From Burkholderiales bacterium (GTDB lineage Bacteria > Pseudomonadota > Gammaproteobacteria > Burkholderiales > Burkholderiaceae_C), in NCBI GenBank assembly GCA_026932425.1, contig JAIXKN010000104.1:39729-79916 (forward strand): 40,188 nucleotides of DNA, read 5' to 3'. The number at the start of each line of letters is the position of its first letter. Within the stretch, counting starts at the first letter, position 1. The notes below the pieces were generated by a model. The model saw nothing but the letters and a program-made list of their open reading frames with translations. It was not told the origin of the DNA and made no database searches. Both the position numbers and the translations under genes were made by a program. Shown here piece by piece: positions 17,221-25,535 of this stretch.

Positions 17221-18510
17221 TTGTCGAGATCCAACGTACATGGACTGCGCCGTGCGCTGCAGATCATCTTGTTGGCTGGGTGTTCACTGGCTTCGGCGCA
17301 GAGTGCGGGTGATCTGAGCGCTCTGGATCTCGAGAGCGCCGACGACATTCAAGCGGTCGCCGCGGCGCCAAGCCATCTGACGATCGAACTGGCGCTCGGC
17401 AACGACCGGCGGCGCTTTGATCTTGCTACGCAGGACACCGCGCGTGCTTCGATCGACTGGGTGTACCGGCAGAAGCTGGGTGCTGGTACCCGCCTGGTGG
17501 TGTCCGACCGTATCGACTTCCTGCGTCCGCACGATGCCCGCGGTGGGGAGCACTTGGTCAACAGCCTGCGCGAGGCCTACGTCGGCTGGACGGACGAGGA
17601 GGGTAATCTTGCGCTCGACTTCGGACGTGTGAACATACGCTCGGGTCCGGCGTACGGCTACAACCCGACCGATTTCTTCCGCGGCGGTTCGTTGCGCTCG
17701 ATGCCCACGGCGGACCCGGTTGCGCTGCGCGCAAACCGCATGGGTACCGTTGTCTTGCGTGCGCAAAGCCTTTGGCGGAATGGTTCGCTGACAGTCAACT
17801 TGTCGCCCGAATTGCGGGATGGTCCGAGCACCGATCCATGGAGCCTGGATTTGGGTTCGACCAACGCTGCCGATCGCGCGCTGGTGACGTTGGCGACGCA
17901 GTGGTCTGACCGACTCAATACCCAGCTTCATGTCTTCAAGCAAGCCGGGTCGCCAGTACAACTGGGAGCCAGCGGGTCGGTGTTGGTGTCAGATGCTGTG
18001 GTCGCCTATGCCGAACTCACCTCTTCTCGCGAGCCGGCTCCGCCCGTCGCAGCCATGCTCGGCAACGGATCGCGGCGTCGTGGTGAACGAGTATCGGCTG
18101 GGCTCACCTACACCACGCCCGGCAAGCTGTCCATCACCGCTGAACTGCAGTACAACGCACACGCCCTGGCCGATGCGCAGTGGGATCGTGCTGCCTTGGT
18201 TGCGCCGCGGGGGCTTGCTGCCTACGTCGCCGATGCCTTGTGGCGGCAGGATCTGGCGGGGCGCCGCGGTTACCTGATCTACGTGTCGCAGCGGGACTTG
18301 GTCATCAAGAATCTCCATCTGACCGCCTTCGTGCAGACCAACGCGCATGATCGAAGCCGGCTGTCGTGGCTGGAGCTCCGGCGGCAATGGACGGCACTCG
18401 AGGCCGCGGTGCAGCTGCAATACCAATCGGCAGGCAGAGGAGGTGCCTCCGAATTCGGGCTGGCGCCCAATCGGGCTTCGTTGGCGGTGTTGGCCGGATA
18501 TCGGTTCTGA
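17221..18510 (+). CDS. Outer-membrane beta-barrel protein, DUF1302/alginate-export-like
   Basis: The 429-residue protein has an N-terminal signal peptide (possible cleavage after ASA at 24-26) and many alternating hydrophobic/polar strands. It ends in an aromatic residue (LAVLAGYRF), the usual mark of a BAM-inserted outer-membrane barrel. The segment LDFGRVNIRSGPAYGYNPTDFF resembles DUF1302-type barrels, which are often encoded with LolA-like proteins and lipid transporters. A lipobox-like LAGC (18-21) is also present, so lipidation cannot be excluded. The TTG start is supported by GGAG at 17211-17214, 6 bases upstream, and no in-frame ATG is nearby. The spacing to the LolA-like gene is 3 bases. 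Cargo is unknown. Confidence 0.72.
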   Translation: MSRSNVHGLRRALQIILLAGCSLASAQSAGDLSALDLESADDIQAVAAAPSHLTIELALGNDRRRFDLATQDTARASIDWVYRQKLGAGTRLVVSDRIDFLRPHDARGGEHLVNSLREAYVGWTDEEGNLALDFGRVNIRSGPAYGYNPTDFFRGGSLRSMPTADPVALRANRMGTVVLRAQSLWRNGSLTVNLSPELRDGPSTDPWSLDLGSTNAADRALVTLATQWSDRLNTQLHVFKQAGSPVQLGASGSVLVSDAVVAYAELTSSREPAPPVAAMLGNGSRRRGERVSAGLTYTTPGKLSITAELQYNAHALADAQWDRAALVAPRGLAAYVADALWRQDLAGRRGYLIYVSQRDLVIKNLHLTAFVQTNAHDRSRLSWLELRRQWTALEAAVQLQYQSAGRGGASEFGLAPNRASLAVLAGYRF

Positions 18511-18535
18511 CCTGAGCCTGGGCAGGACGACGGGA

Positions 18536-19360
18536 ATGTCGGATATCGATCCAGCCGATGCTGTCGCGTCGCTGACCGATGTCGTCAAGTCCTATCGGAT
18601 GGACGCCGTTACCGTCCCGGTGCTGCGCGGTGTCAATCTGTCGGTCCGGCTTGGTCATTTCACCGTCGTGCTTGGGCCCTCGGGCAGCGGCAAGACGACG
18701 ATGCTGAATCTGCTGGGGTGCATTGACCGTCCCGATGAGGGCAGGGTGGTTGTTGCTGGAGTCGACATCGCGACGCTGGACGATGATGAGCTGTCGGATT
18801 TCCGTGCTGAGAACATCGGATTCGTGTTCCAGAACTTCAATCTGATCCCGGTGCTGAGCGCCTTCGAGAATGTCGAATACCCGCTGGTATTGGCCGGGAT
18901 GGAGCCGGCGCGTCGTCGTCGGCGTGTGATGCGACTGCTGGAAGCGGTGGGATTGGAGGGGCGAGCCAACAACCTTCCCGGCCAACTCTCGGGCGGGCAA
19001 CGTCAGCGTGTCGCCATAGCGCGTGCGCTGGCACGGAAGCCCAAGGTTGTGATCGCTGATGAGCCAACGGCCAACCTTGACAGCAAGACTGGCGCGGCCA
19101 TCATTGCGCTGATGCGCTGGATGCAACAGAAGTTCCATATCTCGTTCATCTTCTCGTCACACGACAGCAGTTTGATCAAGGCGGCGGATGACCTGATTCT
19201 CCTCCGCGACGGCGCGATCCAGTCGGTGCGCCGCAAGCCCGCTTCTGTACCCGGCGACAACGCGGAGCTTGCCGGTGATTTCGACGATCTCATCGATGGC
19301 GATGCTCGCGGGAGTCGTTCCCTGAAGGCTCTGCCGGACACGGCTTGGCTCGAGTCGTGA
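18536..19360 (+). CDS. ABC transporter ATP-binding protein, LolD/MacB type
   Basis: This 274-residue ATPase is the partner of the FtsX-type permease at 15027. It has Walker A GPSGSGKT at 47-54, Q-loop Gln99 in FVFQNFNLIPVLSAFENVEYPL (characteristic of the LolD/MacB/FtsE group), signature LSGGQ at 151-155, Walker B VVIADEP at 171-177 and the H-loop in FSSHD. It is unusual in being separated from its permease by the periplasmic carrier and the barrel gene, which argues that all four form one export path. ATG 18536 was chosen; a start at 18347 would overlap the barrel gene. It is the last gene of the operon. Confidence 0.9.
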   Translation: MSDIDPADAVASLTDVVKSYRMDAVTVPVLRGVNLSVRLGHFTVVLGPSGSGKTTMLNLLGCIDRPDEGRVVVAGVDIATLDDDELSDFRAENIGFVFQNFNLIPVLSAFENVEYPLVLAGMEPARRRRRVMRLLEAVGLEGRANNLPGQLSGGQRQRVAIARALARKPKVVIADEPTANLDSKTGAAIIALMRWMQQKFHISFIFSSHDSSLIKAADDLILLRDGAIQSVRRKPASVPGDNAELAGDFDDLIDGDARGSRSLKALPDTAWLES

Positions 19361-19662
19361 CCGGGCTGAGTGGCAGCTTGCGGATTCGCGTGGCGAGCCG
19401 CCGGCGGCCATCGCGCCTACGATTCGACGTGGCGCCGGCTTCGCCGGAGGGTGAGTCGATGGCGCGGCGTAGCATTTCGCGCGTCGGCCCCGGCGTCGGT
19501 CCGGCCGCCAGTCCCCTCGACTGAGGGGGTCTTACGGGCCGTCCGACGAGCCCGTGCATTTTTGCGCTGTGCCTCCCTCCGCAAGCGAGCCGCGACGGGT
19601 TTTGCCGCGAACCCTGTGCGAAGATCGCCGTCCCGCCCGCAGCATCCGGACCGAGGTCTTCC
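19361..19662. other. Intergenic region between the export operon and the polysaccharide operon
   Basis: No credible gene is seen in these 302 bases. A 6-bp hairpin (CCCCTC/GAGGGG, 19513-19528) could be a weak terminator but has no T tract. The strong ribosome binding site GAGG at 19653-19656 serves the GTG start at 19663. A promoter for the long downstream operon is expected here but could not be pinned down; a loose -24/-12-like match at 19430-19445 has four mismatches. Codon and base bias change across this stretch. Confidence 0.45.
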
Positions 19663-20304
19663 GTGAACAGCATCTTTCAGTCGATTCGTACGGCTCGCGT
19701 CGCACTTGGCAGCCTGCTGCTGCTGTCGCTTGGCTGGCTCGCCGGCTGTGCCGGCGGCCCGGCGCTGCCGCCGGCGCCGCCGACCCTGCCTGCGGCGCTC
19801 GACTACACCTACATCATCGGCCCGGGCGACGGCCTGAACGTCAGCGTCTGGCGCAACCCCGAGCTCTCGATGTCGGTGGTCGTGCGGCCCGACGGCAAGG
19901 TCAACGCCCCGCTCGTCGACGAACTGGTCGCGCAGGGCAAGACGCCCGAGCAGCTCGCGCGCGAGGTCGAGAAGATCCTCGGCAAGTACGTGCGCGACCC
20001 GGTCGTCACGGTGATGGTGACGGGTTTCGTCGGGCCCTACAGCGAGCAGATCCGCGTCGTCGGCGAGGCTGCCAAGCCGCAGTTCCTGCCTTACAAGAAC
20101 AAGATGACGCTGCTGGACGTGATGATCGCCGTGGGCGGCCTGACCGACTTCGCCTCCGGCAACAAGGCGACGATCCTGCGCACCGCCGAGGGCAACAAGC
20201 AGTACGCCGTGCGCATCGAGGACCTGATCAAGCGCGGCGACGTCAACGCCAACGTCGAGATGCGCCCGGGCGACATCCTCATCATCCCGCAGAGCCTGTT
20301 CTGA
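19663..20304 (+). CDS. XrtA-system polysaccharide export lipoprotein (Wza/EpsE-like)
   Basis: This 213-residue outer-membrane polysaccharide export protein belongs to the Wza superfamily, small form. The lipobox LAGC at 26-29 (Cys29) follows a hydrophobic signal. A Poly_export domain starts at YIIGPGDGLNVSVWRNPELS, and a SLBB-like domain (QIRVVGEAAKPQFLPYKNKMTLLDVMIAVGG) follows. It would form the periplasmic/outer-membrane channel through which the polymer leaves. The GTG start is supported by GAGG 6 bases upstream. It is the first gene of the core exopolysaccharide operon and has almost exclusively G/C-ending codons, unlike the preceding operon. Confidence 0.9.
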   Translation: MNSIFQSIRTARVALGSLLLLSLGWLAGCAGGPALPPAPPTLPAALDYTYIIGPGDGLNVSVWRNPELSMSVVVRPDGKVNAPLVDELVAQGKTPEQLAREVEKILGKYVRDPVVTVMVTGFVGPYSEQIRVVGEAAKPQFLPYKNKMTLLDVMIAVGGLTDFASGNKATILRTAEGNKQYAVRIEDLIKRGDVNANVEMRPGDILIIPQSLF

Positions 20305-20344
20305 GCCGGCCAGGCTCGATTTCCCGGACCGAGACCCGATCGCC

Positions 20345-21934
20345 ATGGAAGAACTCATCCGCCAAGCGCAGTCGATCCTTCGCGGCATGTGGCGCTACCG
20401 CTGGCAGGCGCTGCTCACCTCGTGGGTGGTCGCCATCGTCGGCGTCGTCGTCGTCTTCAAGATCCCGGACCAGTACGAGGCCTCGGCGCGGATCTACGTC
20501 GACACGCAGTCGATCCTCAAGCCGCTGATGGCAGGCCTGACCGTGCAGCCCAACATCGAGCAGCAGATCTCGATGCTCAGCCGCACGCTGATCAGCCGGC
20601 CCAACGTCGAGAAGCTGATCCGCATGGCCGACCTGGACCTCAAGGCCGCCTCCAAGCTCGAGCAGGAGGCATTGGTCGAGCGGCTCACAAAGGAAATACA
20701 GATCCGCAACACGGGCCGCGACAACCTCTATTCGCTCGCCTACAAGGACTCCGACCAGGAAAAGGCCAAGCGCGTGATCCAGTCGCTGGTCTCGATCTTC
20801 GTCGAGTCCAGCCTCGGCGCCAGCCGCAAGGACACCGATTCGGCCAAGACCTTCCTCAACGAGCAGATCAGGCAGTACGAGGCCAAGCTCGAGGAAGCGG
20901 AGGCGAGGCTCAAGGAATTCAAGATCCGCAACATCGAGATGCAGGGCGCCGACGGGAAGGATGCCATGGGGCGCGTTGCGGATGCGGCCAAGATGCTCGA
21001 GCAGGCCAAGCTGGAATTGCGCGAGGCCGAGAACGCGCGCGACATGGCGAAGGCCCAGATCGCGGCCACCTTGCAGGCGGCGCAGGCCGCAACGTCGGGC
21101 GAGGCCGAGACGGCCCTGCCGATCATGACGCCGGAAATCGACGCACGCATCGACATCCAGCGGCGCAACCTCGATTCCCTGTTGCAGCGCTACACGGAGC
21201 AGCACCCCGACGTCATCGCCACGCGGCGGCTGCTGCGCGATCTGGAAGAGCAGAAGAAGCGTGAAGTCGCCGAGTTGCGCAAAGCGGCGGCCGCTGCCGC
21301 TGCGGCCGGCGCCAGCGCCACCGCACTGGGAGGTGGCGCCGGCATGATGGCGCAGGAGATGAATCGCATGCTGGCGGCGGCCGAACTCCAGGTCGCGTCG
21401 CTGCGCGCGCGTGTGCAGGAATACACGAATCGTCACGCAGCCGCACGGGAAGCGCTGAAGATCGCGCCTCAGGTCGAAGCCGAGGCGGCGCAGCTCAATC
21501 GGGACTACGCGATCGTCAAGAAGAACTACGAGGATCTGGTGGCGCGGCGTGCCTCGGCGATGATGTCGGGTGAGCTGGACGTCGCGTCGGGCGTGGTCGA
21601 CTTCCGCCTGATCGACCCGCCGCGGGTGTCTCCGAAGCCGGTGTGGCCCAACCGGCTGCTGCTCCTACCGCTTGCGCTGGTTGCGGCGGTCATTGCCGGG
21701 CTTGCCGTTGCCTTCCTTGCCAGCCAGCTGCGGCCGGTGTTTGCCGACGCCCAGGATCTGCGCCTGAAGACCGGGCTGCCCTTGCTTGGCGTCGTTTCGA
21801 TGGCGCTGGCCGAGGACGAGCGCCGGGCCGAACGCCGCAATCTGATTCAGTTCTACGGCGCGTCGGTCGGGCTGATCGGCGTCTTCATTGTCGGCCTGGT
21901 CGCGATGGCCTTCATCTCACGGACTTTCGGGTGA
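20345..21934 (+). CDS. XrtA-system polysaccharide chain-length determinant (Wzz/GNVR family)
   Basis: The 529-residue inner-membrane co-polymerase sets chain length and links synthesis to export. A Wzz domain has its first transmembrane helix at about 18-37 (WVVAIVGVVVVF). Long coiled-coil periplasmic helices run from about 165 to 400 (rich in Lys, Glu and Ala). A GNVR-like segment (LNRDYAIVKKNYEDLV) precedes the second membrane helix (LLLLPLALVAAVIAGLAVAF), and a further hydrophobic helix sits at the C-terminus. It lacks a kinase domain; the cytoplasmic kinase is encoded separately just downstream, as is usual in XrtA loci. Confidence 0.9.
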   Translation: MEELIRQAQSILRGMWRYRWQALLTSWVVAIVGVVVVFKIPDQYEASARIYVDTQSILKPLMAGLTVQPNIEQQISMLSRTLISRPNVEKLIRMADLDLKAASKLEQEALVERLTKEIQIRNTGRDNLYSLAYKDSDQEKAKRVIQSLVSIFVESSLGASRKDTDSAKTFLNEQIRQYEAKLEEAEARLKEFKIRNIEMQGADGKDAMGRVADAAKMLEQAKLELREAENARDMAKAQIAATLQAAQAATSGEAETALPIMTPEIDARIDIQRRNLDSLLQRYTEQHPDVIATRRLLRDLEEQKKREVAELRKAAAAAAAAGASATALGGGAGMMAQEMNRMLAAAELQVASLRARVQEYTNRHAAAREALKIAPQVEAEAAQLNRDYAIVKKNYEDLVARRASAMMSGELDVASGVVDFRLIDPPRVSPKPVWPNRLLLLPLALVAAVIAGLAVAFLASQLRPVFADAQDLRLKTGLPLLGVVSMALAEDERRAERRNLIQFYGASVGLIGVFIVGLVAMAFISRTFG

Positions 21935-21938
21935 CCTC

Positions 21939-22889
21939 ATGAGCTTGATCGAGCAGGCCGCCCAGCGGCTGCAACAACTTCGCGAAGCCGGCGTCGAGAT
22001 CCCTGATGTGGATGGCTTGGCGGGATCCGTCTCCACGCCGGGCACGCAGACGGCGGCAGTCAAGCCGGCCACCCCGCCGACCAACACGTCCAAGCTCGTC
22101 ACGCTCGACCTCGACGGCTTGATGGCCAAGGGCATCGTCACGCCCAATGCGCCGCGCTCGGTCATCGCCGACCAGTTCCGGGTCGTCAAGCGGCCCTTGA
22201 TCACCAACGCGATGAATCGCGGCGATGCGGCCGTCCAGCACTCGAATCTGATCATGGTGACCAGCGCGCTCTCGGGCGAGGGCAAGAGCTTCACCTCGAT
22301 CAACCTCGCGATGAGCATCGCCGCCGAACTCGACCACACGGTGATGCTGGTCGACGCCGACGTCGCACGTCCGTCGATCCTCAAGGTGCTGGGGCTCGAT
22401 CCGGCTCCCGGACTGCTCGAGGTGCTCGAGGGCAAGGCCGACCTTGCCGGTACCCTGCTGCGCACCAACGTCGACAAGCTCACGATCCTGCCGAGCGGCA
22501 CGCCGCACCCCAAGGCCACCGAACTGCTCGCCTCGGAGGCGATGGCTGCGCTGCTCGAGGACATCGCCACGCGCTACTCCGACCGCATCGTCATCTTCGA
22601 TTCGCCGCCGTTGCTGCTGACGACCGAATCACGCGTCCTGGCCTCGCACATGGGCCAGATCGTTGTCGTCGTCCAGGCCGGCCGCACCCTGCAGGCCGAT
22701 GTTCAGAACGCACTGGCGACGATCGAATCCTGCCCGATCCGGCTGATGCTGCTGAACAAGGCCCGCGCGATCGGCAAGGATGCCTATGGTTACGGCTATG
22801 GCTACGGCTATGGCGAGTATGGCTACGGCTATGGTCACGGCTACGGTTATGGCTACGGCGATGCCGCGTCCAGCGCGGCCAAGGCCTGA
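21939..22889 (+). CDS. XrtA-system cytoplasmic tyrosine kinase (CpsD/BY-kinase) with YG-repeat tail
   Basis: This 316-residue BY-kinase would autophosphorylate on tyrosines and drive assembly cycles with the chain-length protein. Walker A is SGEGKS (in VTSALSGEGKSFTSIN), Walker A' is VMLVDADVARPS, and Walker B is IVIFDSPPLLL. The C-terminus is striking: residues 283-307 are a YG-type repeat with eleven tyrosines, interrupted once by Glu and once by His-Gly. BY-kinases carry a tyrosine cluster at the C-terminus as the phosphorylation site, so this tail should be the target. ATG 21939 follows the previous stop after 4 bases. A start at 21888 would overlap the upstream gene. Confidence 0.9.
   Translation: MSLIEQAAQRLQQLREAGVEIPDVDGLAGSVSTPGTQTAAVKPATPPTNTSKLVTLDLDGLMAKGIVTPNAPRSVIADQFRVVKRPLITNAMNRGDAAVQHSNLIMVTSALSGEGKSFTSINLAMSIAAELDHTVMLVDADVARPSILKVLGLDPAPGLLEVLEGKADLAGTLLRTNVDKLTILPSGTPHPKATELLASEAMAALLEDIATRYSDRIVIFDSPPLLLTTESRVLASHMGQIVVVVQAGRTLQADVQNALATIESCPIRLMLLNKARAIGKDAYGYGYGYGYGEYGYGYGHGYGYGYGDAASSAAKA
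22785..22859 (+). repeat. In-gene hexanucleotide repeat encoding the Tyr-Gly tail
   Basis: An imperfect tandem array of the 6-base unit TAYGGY encodes alternating Tyr-Gly at the end of the kinase gene. It is interrupted by single GAG and CAC codons. TAT/TAC and GGT/GGC alternate, so the DNA is degenerate while the peptide is nearly perfect; such arrays can gain or lose units by slippage without shifting frame. Confidence 0.9.
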
Positions 22890-22944
22890 CACCGGCCGCA
22901 CTGCGACGCAGAACCCGGGACGCTACACCTTGCAGACCTGCCTC

Positions 22945-24429
22945 ATGCAGTCCGTGCGCGTCCTCACGGTCGTGGCTGTGGCCGTGACGGCGATGAGCGC
23001 CCTGGCGCAGGATTCGCTCACGGTTGTGCCGAGCGTGTCGGTCACGATGACCGCGACCGACAACGTCGATCTGGCGCCCAACGGGCGCTCGGACCTGATC
23101 ACCGAGCTGAGGCCGGGAATCGCGATCGCGTCCAGGCGTGGACCCTTGCAGGGCATGCTCGATTATTCGCTCAGCGGTGTGGTCTACGCACGGTCCTCGG
23201 CGCGGAACACCGCCTATCACAACCTCGCCGCCAATGGGAACTGGACGCTGATGGACGGTCGCGCGGGGCTCGATGCGAGTGCCAGTGCCGGTCGTCAGAT
23301 CGTCTCGGCTTTCGGGACGCAGAGCAGCGACCCGTTCCGTGCGCAAGGCAACCAGACGCAGGTTTTCACGTACAGCCTGTCACCGCACATCGCGGGTCCC
23401 TTTTTGGGCAATGCCAGCTATCGTGCGCGAGCGACCTATTCCGAATCGCGCAGCGGCGCCTCATCGCTCAACGGCAACACGAAATCGCTGGGGGCCGTGG
23501 TCGGTTTGGGCGGCCGGCAAGGCATGGTCGGCTGGGGGATCGATGCCAGTCGCTCGATTTACGAGACCCCTCAGACGGCCCGCGCGCACAGCGGGAGCAT
23601 CATCGGAAGCCTCAGTTTTCAACCCGATCCGGACTGGATGGTGGCCGCGCGTGCAGGCACCGAGGTCAACGACATCCTCGCAGGACAGTCCGAGCGTATC
23701 TTCAGCTGGGGTTTGGGCGCGCAATGGCTGCCGACGCCGCGCACGGTGCTGCGCGCCGACTACGACCGGCGCTTCTTCGGCCGCTCTCATGCCCTGACCT
23801 TTTCGCATCGCACGGCGCGTACGGTCTGGACGCTGGGTGATCAGCGCAGCTTCCAGGTCAGCAACACCGGCGGGCGCGCCATCGTGTCCGTGTATGACCT
23901 GTTCTTCGCGCAGTTCGCTTCGATCGAACCCGATCCGATCCAGCGCGACCTGCTGGTGCGCAACTTCCTGGCCGCCAACGGGATCGACCCCAACAGCAGC
24001 GTCATCGTCGGCGGTTTCCTGAACTCGGGGCCGACGGTTCAGCGCAGCCAGAGCGTTGCCGTCGCCTACCAGGGTCTGCGCAGCACGGTCGTGTTCAGCG
24101 TGGTGCGCTCGAACACGCAGCAGATCGGCCATGGGCCAGCGACGGGTGACCTGAGTGTCACCAACAAGGTGGATCAGCGCACCGTGAGCGTGAGCCTGTC
24201 GCACCGCCTGACACCGGATTCCTCACTCCTCGTCTCGCTCAGTCAGCAGCACACGCCCGATTCCGGCAGTCTGAAGGGGAACGACCTGCAGACGATCGTG
24301 GCGACCTGGTCGAAGCGGCTCGGGCCTTCGACGACCGGCTCGCTCGGGTTGCGCCACAGCCGTTTCGATAGCGAGTCCCGGCCCTACAACGAGTCCGCGC
24401 TGATCGGCTCGCTTCGGATGCAGTTCTGA
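22945..24429 (+). CDS. PEP-CTERM system-associated outer-membrane beta-barrel protein (TIGR03016-like)
   Basis: This 494-residue protein has a signal peptide (cleavage near SALAQ at about 18-22). A long run of amphipathic strands with barrel-type aromatic girdles follows, and it ends in SLRMQF, the C-terminal aromatic typical of outer-membrane barrels. Its place between the tyrosine kinase and the AAA ATPase is that of the TIGR03016-type protein in XrtA loci; by position it may be the outer-membrane porin-like partner of polysaccharide secretion. The start is uncertain: ATG 22945 begins a plausible signal peptide, while an in-frame TTG at 22930 has GGGA upstream. Longer in-frame extensions into the kinase gene were rejected. 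Confidence 0.82.
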   Translation: MQSVRVLTVVAVAVTAMSALAQDSLTVVPSVSVTMTATDNVDLAPNGRSDLITELRPGIAIASRRGPLQGMLDYSLSGVVYARSSARNTAYHNLAANGNWTLMDGRAGLDASASAGRQIVSAFGTQSSDPFRAQGNQTQVFTYSLSPHIAGPFLGNASYRARATYSESRSGASSLNGNTKSLGAVVGLGGRQGMVGWGIDASRSIYETPQTARAHSGSIIGSLSFQPDPDWMVAARAGTEVNDILAGQSERIFSWGLGAQWLPTPRTVLRADYDRRFFGRSHALTFSHRTARTVWTLGDQRSFQVSNTGGRAIVSVYDLFFAQFASIEPDPIQRDLLVRNFLAANGIDPNSSVIVGGFLNSGPTVQRSQSVAVAYQGLRSTVVFSVVRSNTQQIGHGPATGDLSVTNKVDQRTVSVSLSHRLTPDSSLLVSLSQQHTPDSGSLKGNDLQTIVATWSKRLGPSTTGSLGLRHSRFDSESRPYNESALIGSLRMQF

Positions 24430-24431
24430 TC

Positions 24432-25535
24432 ATGTACGAGGCCTTCTACGGGCTCACGAGCAAGCCCTTCCAGCTCAACCCCGACCCGAGCTTCTTTTTC
24501 GGCAGCAAGCAGCACCGGCGCGCCAAGGCCTACCTGGAATACGGCGTCTCGCGCAACGAGGGCTTCATCGTCATCACCGGCGAGATCGGCGCCGGCAAGA
24601 CGACCGTGCTGCGCTCGCTGATCGACGGCCTGCACGGCAGCAACGTCATCACCGGCCACCTGGTGACGACGCAGCTCGGTGCCGAGGACACGCTGCGCAT
24701 GGTCGGCGCGGCCTTCGGCTTTCGGGTCAAGGACGTTCCGAAGTCCGAGCTGCTGATCACGCTCGAAGCCTTCCTCATCAGCCAGACGAGCAAGGGCAAG
24801 CGCTGCCTGCTGATCGTCGACGAGGCGCAGAACCTCTCGCCGCGCGCGGTCGAGGAACTGCGCATGCTCTCGAACTTCCAGTTCGGCAACCAGGCGCTGC
24901 TGCAGAGCTTCCTCATCGGCCAGCCCGAGTTCCGCGAGATCCTGGCGCGCCCCGAGATGGAGCAGTTCCGCCAGCGCGTTGCGGCCACCTGCCACATCGG
25001 GCCGCTGGACGCCGAGGAGACGCGCGCCTACATCGAGCACCGGCTCAAGTGCGCCGGCGCCACCGACAAGCCGAGCTTCGAGGACACCGCCTTCGAGGGC
25101 ATCTACAAGGCCAGCGGCGGCATCCCGCGCCGGATCAACTCCTTCTGCGACCGGCTGCTGCTGCTGGGCTTCCTGAGCAATCGCACGCACCTGACGCGCG
25201 AGGACGTCGACGAGGTCGCCAAGGAGTTCGCGCAGGAGATGCAGGTGCCGCAGCGCGCCGAGAGCGTGGCCGCGCCGGCCCTGGCCTTCGAGGGCAGCGG
25301 CGATGCCGGCTCGGGCGAGCTCGACGTCGACCTCAGCAAGCTCAAGCTCGAACCGCACGAGGCGGAGACGATGAACCGGCAGCTCGCGGCGATCGCCGCC
25401 GACCAGCGCGGCGACCAGTTGCAGCGCCTCGAGCGCAGCCTGCTGCGCCTGGAGCGCATCAACGTGCAGACGCTGGCGATGCTGCAGAAGCTCGTCAACG
25501 CGGCCCGGCGCGCGCCCGACGAAAGCAAGCCATGA
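24432..25535 (+). CDS. XrtA-system-associated AAA ATPase (ExeA-like, TIGR03015-type)
   Basis: This 367-residue cytoplasmic ATPase is related to the general-secretion ExeA ATPases. It begins MYEAFYGLTSKPFQLNPDPSFFF, typical of the family, with Walker A GEIGAGKTT at 50-58, Walker B LLIVDEAQ (Asp130, Glu131) and the sensor region CHIGPLDAEETRAYIEHRL. A C-terminal coiled-coil-prone segment (about 310-360) may mediate contacts. It starts 2 bases after the barrel gene and overlaps wecB by 4 bases. Its job in the exosortase locus is not established. In other systems ExeA-type ATPases help place envelope secretion machinery. Confidence 0.88.
   Translation: MYEAFYGLTSKPFQLNPDPSFFFGSKQHRRAKAYLEYGVSRNEGFIVITGEIGAGKTTVLRSLIDGLHGSNVITGHLVTTQLGAEDTLRMVGAAFGFRVKDVPKSELLITLEAFLISQTSKGKRCLLIVDEAQNLSPRAVEELRMLSNFQFGNQALLQSFLIGQPEFREILARPEMEQFRQRVAATCHIGPLDAEETRAYIEHRLKCAGATDKPSFEDTAFEGIYKASGGIPRRINSFCDRLLLLGFLSNRTHLTREDVDEVAKEFAQEMQVPQRAESVAAPALAFEGSGDAGSGELDVDLSKLKLEPHEAETMNRQLAAIAADQRGDQLQRLERSLLRLERINVQTLAMLQKLVNAARRAPDESKP

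Noticed and set aside
19430-19445. Sigma-54-like match TGGCGCCGGCTTCGCC ahead of the polysaccharide operon
   Set aside because: The GG/GC spacing is right, but four of twelve defined positions mismatch and the match overlaps a small GC hairpin; too weak to call.
19513-19528. 6-bp hairpin CCCCTC/GAGGGG after the ABC ATPase gene
   Set aside because: No T tract and a short stem lying 150 bases past the stop; not enough for a terminator call.
22785-22859. Short regular repeats considered as a CRISPR-like or mobile repeat
   Set aside because: The repeat is in frame within the kinase gene and simply encodes Tyr-Gly units; there are no spacers.
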